7,071 nt of DNA from positions 1-7,071 of the forward strand of contig CAWUJT010000107.1 of assembly GCA_963922715.1 (NCBI GenBank), given 5' to 3'. Position 1 is the stretch's first letter; every line of letters begins with the position of its first letter. Made by a program: the position numbers and the translations under genes. This DNA is from CAWUJT01 sp963922715 (GTDB lineage Bacteria > Pseudomonadota > Alphaproteobacteria > Rhodobacterales > Rhodobacteraceae). Below, one piece after another: positions 6,277 through 7,071 of the stretch. The notes below the pieces were generated by a model. It did not search any database. It had not been told where the DNA came from and saw only the letters and a list, made by a program, of their open reading frames with translations.

Positions 6277-6449
6277 CTCTTCGCAATGTTGTTTTTCAGG
6301 TCGGTTGTGCACGGCATCCAAACCCAGAGATATACGCGATCCCGTTGTTGAAAATGATCCATTACGACAACACCTTGCGACAGTGTTGAATAGAGAGAAA
6401 TTAACCCAATGAACACTATGAGCCCATAGTTTCTCTTTGCTTTGTACAT
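6249..6449 (-). CDS. Possible 66-residue small membrane or exported protein
   Basis: I do not recognise this protein. It starts MYKAKRNY, positively charged, then has a hydrophobic stretch at about 8-29 (GLIVFIGLISLYSTLSQGVVV), which fits a signal anchor or signal peptide with the rest outside the membrane. The tail contains LWVWMPCTTD and a basic, His-containing end. AGGGA lies 6 bases before the ATG, better support than any other small frame here has. It stops 26 bases before argD on the same strand, so it may be co-transcribed, but nothing ties it to arginine synthesis. A 79-residue frame (6235-6474) overlaps it in another phase but lacks a ribosome binding site. Only 23 bases separate its start from that of the divergent gene at 6473. 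It could still be non-coding leader sequence. Confidence 0.4.
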   Translation of the reverse strand: MYKAKRNYGLIVFIGLISLYSTLSQGVVVMDHFQQRDRVYLWVWMPCTTDLKNNIAKRSHMHLKPL

Positions 6450-6472
6450 GAACCATCCCTAACCTTGTAGCC

Positions 6473-6922
6473 ATGTACTGGCCAACACCGGGAATAAAGA
6501 AACACCCTGAACGGAGATGGAAGCAGCCAGATCGCTGTTTCTTCGGGTTTGGTGCATGTCATATTTTAGCCGGGGTTTTTTTGAAGGACACCGACTCTGA
6601 TCGCTTCTATGGCGAGCGTATAACTCCGATAGACGACTTCACTGGTACTCACATCTTTGCCACCAACGGCATAGTTTCGTTTGATTTTTATGGCTATACT
6701 TGCCGTGAAAAGCTATTGGCTCGGTATTGGAGGCGGTTTCGGAGCAGATACCCTGATTGGGATGCAGAAGTTGTGAAAGTTGCGTTTGATCTACTCGATA
6801 CTGAGGAGTTGAATGCCCGAAAGCATCTTGGGCCAGATCAATACTTTGGAGACCCCGTTCCAAGAGCGCGGCAATTCATTGCGTCAAGGCGATGCCCGCC
6901 TAAGCTACAGAAGTTTCTATAG
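6473..6922 (+). CDS. Hypothetical protein, function unknown
   Basis: I cannot name this 149-residue protein. It looks like a real soluble protein: balanced composition, a central hydrophobic segment FFGFGACHILAGVFL (23-37), then HIFATNGIVSFDFYGYTC (60-77), a basic and aromatic helix LLARYWRRFRSRYPDWD (81-97) and ARKHLGPDQYFGDP (115-128). Cysteines are at 22, 29 and 77. No catalytic motif, transmembrane helix or signal peptide is clear. There is no convincing Shine-Dalgarno before the ATG, and an in-frame stop (TGA at 6449-6451) closes the frame just upstream, so the first residues are uncertain and the gene may be a 5'-damaged copy. Base composition is A/T-richer than argD, suggesting accessory DNA. 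It is divergent from the small frame upstream of argD. Confidence 0.6.
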   Translation: MYWPTPGIKKHPERRWKQPDRCFFGFGACHILAGVFLKDTDSDRFYGERITPIDDFTGTHIFATNGIVSFDFYGYTCREKLLARYWRRFRSRYPDWDAEVVKVAFDLLDTEELNARKHLGPDQYFGDPVPRARQFIASRRCPPKLQKFL

Positions 6923-7071
6923 ACTGCCGTCCGCTCCGTCCGCGAGAGCAGACTTTGAAACAGCTCTCAAACGCTACGGTCCCGCAAATGATGCTTTTGC
7001 CTCAAGGATGTTGTATAATAGTGGATGTATACTTTGAGCAAAAAGCCTATAGGAACAATCACTCAATTTCC
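6923..7071 (+). other. Window-end segment without a convincing gene
   Basis: A plus-strand frame, 6813-7037 (74 residues), covers most of this stretch. Its first 110 bases overlap the preceding gene in another phase, and it has no ribosome binding site and no recognisable motif. I treat the segment as non-coding or gene remnant. Confidence 0.4.
7014..7019 (+). promoter_or_regulatory. Possible -10 element
   Basis: The hexamer is a perfect TATAAT in a stretch without a convincing gene, and would drive transcription out of the right edge of the window. The bases 16-18 upstream do not resemble TTGACA, and it is not an extended -10, so this is a weak candidate. Confidence 0.3.

Noticed and set aside
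6235..6474. A 79-codon minus-strand frame overlapping the 66-residue small gene
   Set aside because: No ribosome binding site and no signal or motif; the 66-residue frame is better supported.

Overview
The window looks like a chromosome segment from an alphaproteobacterium, most likely the Rhodobacteraceae (Roseobacter group). This rests on remembered resemblance of the MetG, ArgD, ArgF, DUF2147 and CheY-type proteins to that family; no search was run. It has three blocks of different character.

Block 1 (1-1542, + strand, visibly A/T-rich) is the tail of a chemotaxis cluster: the C-terminal part of the receptor methyltransferase CheR, a single-domain CheY response regulator 9 bases downstream, and a 124-residue uncharacterised helical protein after a 120-base gap. 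That third protein is the most interesting item here. It has a D-x-x-x-Q motif in a helix (D58/Q62, in a context like CheZ's DLTGQ), then a Pro/Ser/Asn-rich linker, then an acidic amphipathic C-terminal peptide like the CheY-binding tails of CheZ and FliM. I infer a CheZ/CheT-type CheY-P phosphatase. The three genes would then cover receptor methylation, the diffusible signal and signal termination.

Block 2 (about 1770-6222, higher G+C) is housekeeping. A secreted DUF2147 protein (minus strand) is divergent from metG (methionyl-tRNA synthetase, plus strand). metG converges, 10 bases apart, on argF (ornithine carbamoyltransferase), which lies downstream of argD (acetylornithine aminotransferase) on the minus strand. 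argD-argF looks like one arginine-biosynthesis operon. MetG carries a QFSTS sequence where KMSKS is expected, and a perfect 14-bp palindrome lies upstream of the DUF2147 gene.

Block 3 (6223-7071) is A/T-richer again and poorly understood. It holds a possible 66-residue membrane or exported protein just upstream of argD, a 149-residue unrecognised protein divergent from it, and a 149-base tail without a convincing gene that contains a perfect TATAAT hexamer. No tRNA, rRNA, CRISPR array, transposase or long repeat was seen.
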